NCBI RefSeq assembly: GCF_021462225.1
Contig: NC_061797.1
Coordinates: forward strand, 33,816,147-33,880,146
Length of the DNA: 64,000 bases
Reading direction: 5' to 3'
Source: Girardinichthys multiradiatus
Lineage: Eukaryota > Chordata > Actinopteri > Cyprinodontiformes > Goodeidae
Each line of letters starts with the position of its first letter. The first letter of the stretch is position 1. The translations under genes and the position numbers were made by a program. Under the pieces are notes generated by a model. The model ran no database searches and was not told where the DNA came from. It worked only from the letters and a program-made list of their open reading frames with translations. Below are positions 62,970 to 64,000 of the stretch, piece by piece.

Positions 62970-64000
62970 CATTACATTGAAATTTTAAACATTTATCTAG
63001 AACATGTGGTGAGAGGTTCTAATGTGCCTCTTGAGTTTATTCTTTTAGGGCCACAAGACTTTGACATATTTACAGATATGATCTGTGCTGAAAGTAAGAT
63101 GTTATGTATCAGAATTGATTTGGAATTTGAAATTTCCATTTCAATTTGCTTACATAACATCAATGTACAACCAAAAACCACAGAATGCAAATTAATGACA
63201 AGTATAAAAAGTGTGCTTAAACGTATCTTGCAAAATACACCAGTAGGCTTGAAAGAAACAATTTATTTTGCAAAATTCAATAAATTTCCAAAGAAAAAAA
63301 ATATCACATGAAGCAAATTGATGTGTTAATGCAATTATAAAAACATTAAGTGTGTCATTTTGTTGACAATGTGAGGTTATGCCAATTTTACTAACATGTT
63401 CTGAGCCAATAAAGGTTGCTTGTGGTATCATCTATCAGTCAAGTGAAAAATGAACAATGACTGCATAATCTGTGATCTATCCATACATGTTCCAACTATT
63501 GCCAACCAGGCACTTGATGCAAGCGGATCTGCCAAGAATTAGTGGCTCAAACTGTGGCTGTGCATATTTTCCAGGTCCAGTACTGTAAATAATGCCAATT
63601 CAAAGCCTGTTGCAGCTCATGTGCCAAAATAACACTGTAGGTGGTTGGCTTTATATATATACATATATACACATTTTTATTTAATATTGCAAGAAAGTTT
63701 CTCAAATATTTCTCAAAAAAGACCATCACCATGCAAAGGGGTAATGGTCTATAGAAAAAGACAAGATAGTTATCAATTTACATTTTTTTTTAGCATATTC
63801 ATTGTTGAAAGTTTTGGTGAAATCTTGGTGAATACATCATACTTACCAACATGGCAAAAGACAAACCTTTATTCAAATTTTAAAAAGTTGATCGTCACTT
63901 AATGTTTTTCTCCCTACAAATTTTTATAGGTTTACTATTATATTACTATTACAACATATTATGGGAGAGCATAAAACTGACAAATTTATGTGTTGAGAAT
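62970..64000. other. Intronic sequence, nothing recognised
   Basis: AT-rich; short (TA)n/(CATA)n stretch near 63650. No further laminin N-terminal exon was found here. Confidence 0.55.

Noticed and set aside
60901..64000. Upstream ush2a laminin N-terminal exon
   Set aside because: All minus-strand frames outside the Tc1 and LTR were inspected; none shows laminin N-terminal motifs with splice sites.

Overview
The window is teleost genomic DNA, most like a percomorph/atherinomorph fish judging by its repeat set: Tc1-like transposons, L2/Rex1-like and RTE LINEs, an L1-clade LINE, tRNA-derived SINEs and hAT-type MITEs. It lies inside one large gene on the minus strand. I join 16 coding exons between 60900 and 9472 (2,968 bp, about 989 codons). 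Every splice phase agrees and no stop codon interrupts the frame. The product reads as the end of a laminin N-terminal domain, ten laminin-type EGF repeats, three fibronectin III domains and the start of a fourth. That order identifies usherin (ush2a), the large extracellular matrix/ankle-link protein of photoreceptors and hair cells. Exons for the N-terminus lie beyond 64000, and the rest of the FN3/LamG/membrane region lies below position 1.

Layout from high to low coordinates (direction of transcription): laminin N-terminal exon (60.7-60.9 kb); EGF repeats 1-10 in nine exons (58.9 to 16.5 kb); FN3 exons (16.4 to 9.5 kb). Introns range from 111 bp to 15.3 kb, and nearly all of the excess length is transposons. 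They include nine Tc1-like elements with DD34E, DD36E and DD38E spacings, an L1-clade LINE (18.9-25.2 kb) with a Tc1 element nested in it, and RTE LINEs (33.2-35.7, 45.4 and 52.6-55.4 kb). There are also L2-like LINEs (7.3-9.0, 35.7-36.8 and 38.6-43.3 kb) and an LTR-flanked repeat-protein cassette (5.0-7.2 kb). Several insertions keep exact target-site duplications, so the order of nesting can be read.

Three things deserve most attention. (1) The region that is a single 642-bp exon in human USH2A (exon 13, from memory) is here split into three exons totalling 648 bp. One of the extra introns begins 7 bp before the end of a decayed Tc1 transposon. (2) A 3.3-kb GC- and GT-rich insert (38802-42113) matches no family I can name. 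It has a poly(A) tail, a 13-bp near-perfect target duplication and a 3'-terminal hairpin, and it splits an L2 LINE. A 5'-truncated inverted relative lies at 34837-35350. (3) These two copies form an inverted pair that brackets exons 4 and 5, an arrangement that can favour exon circularisation or skipping.

No complete host gene other than ush2a, no RNA gene, no CRISPR array and no bacterial-type regulatory feature is seen. Intervals without a recognisable feature are listed as such.
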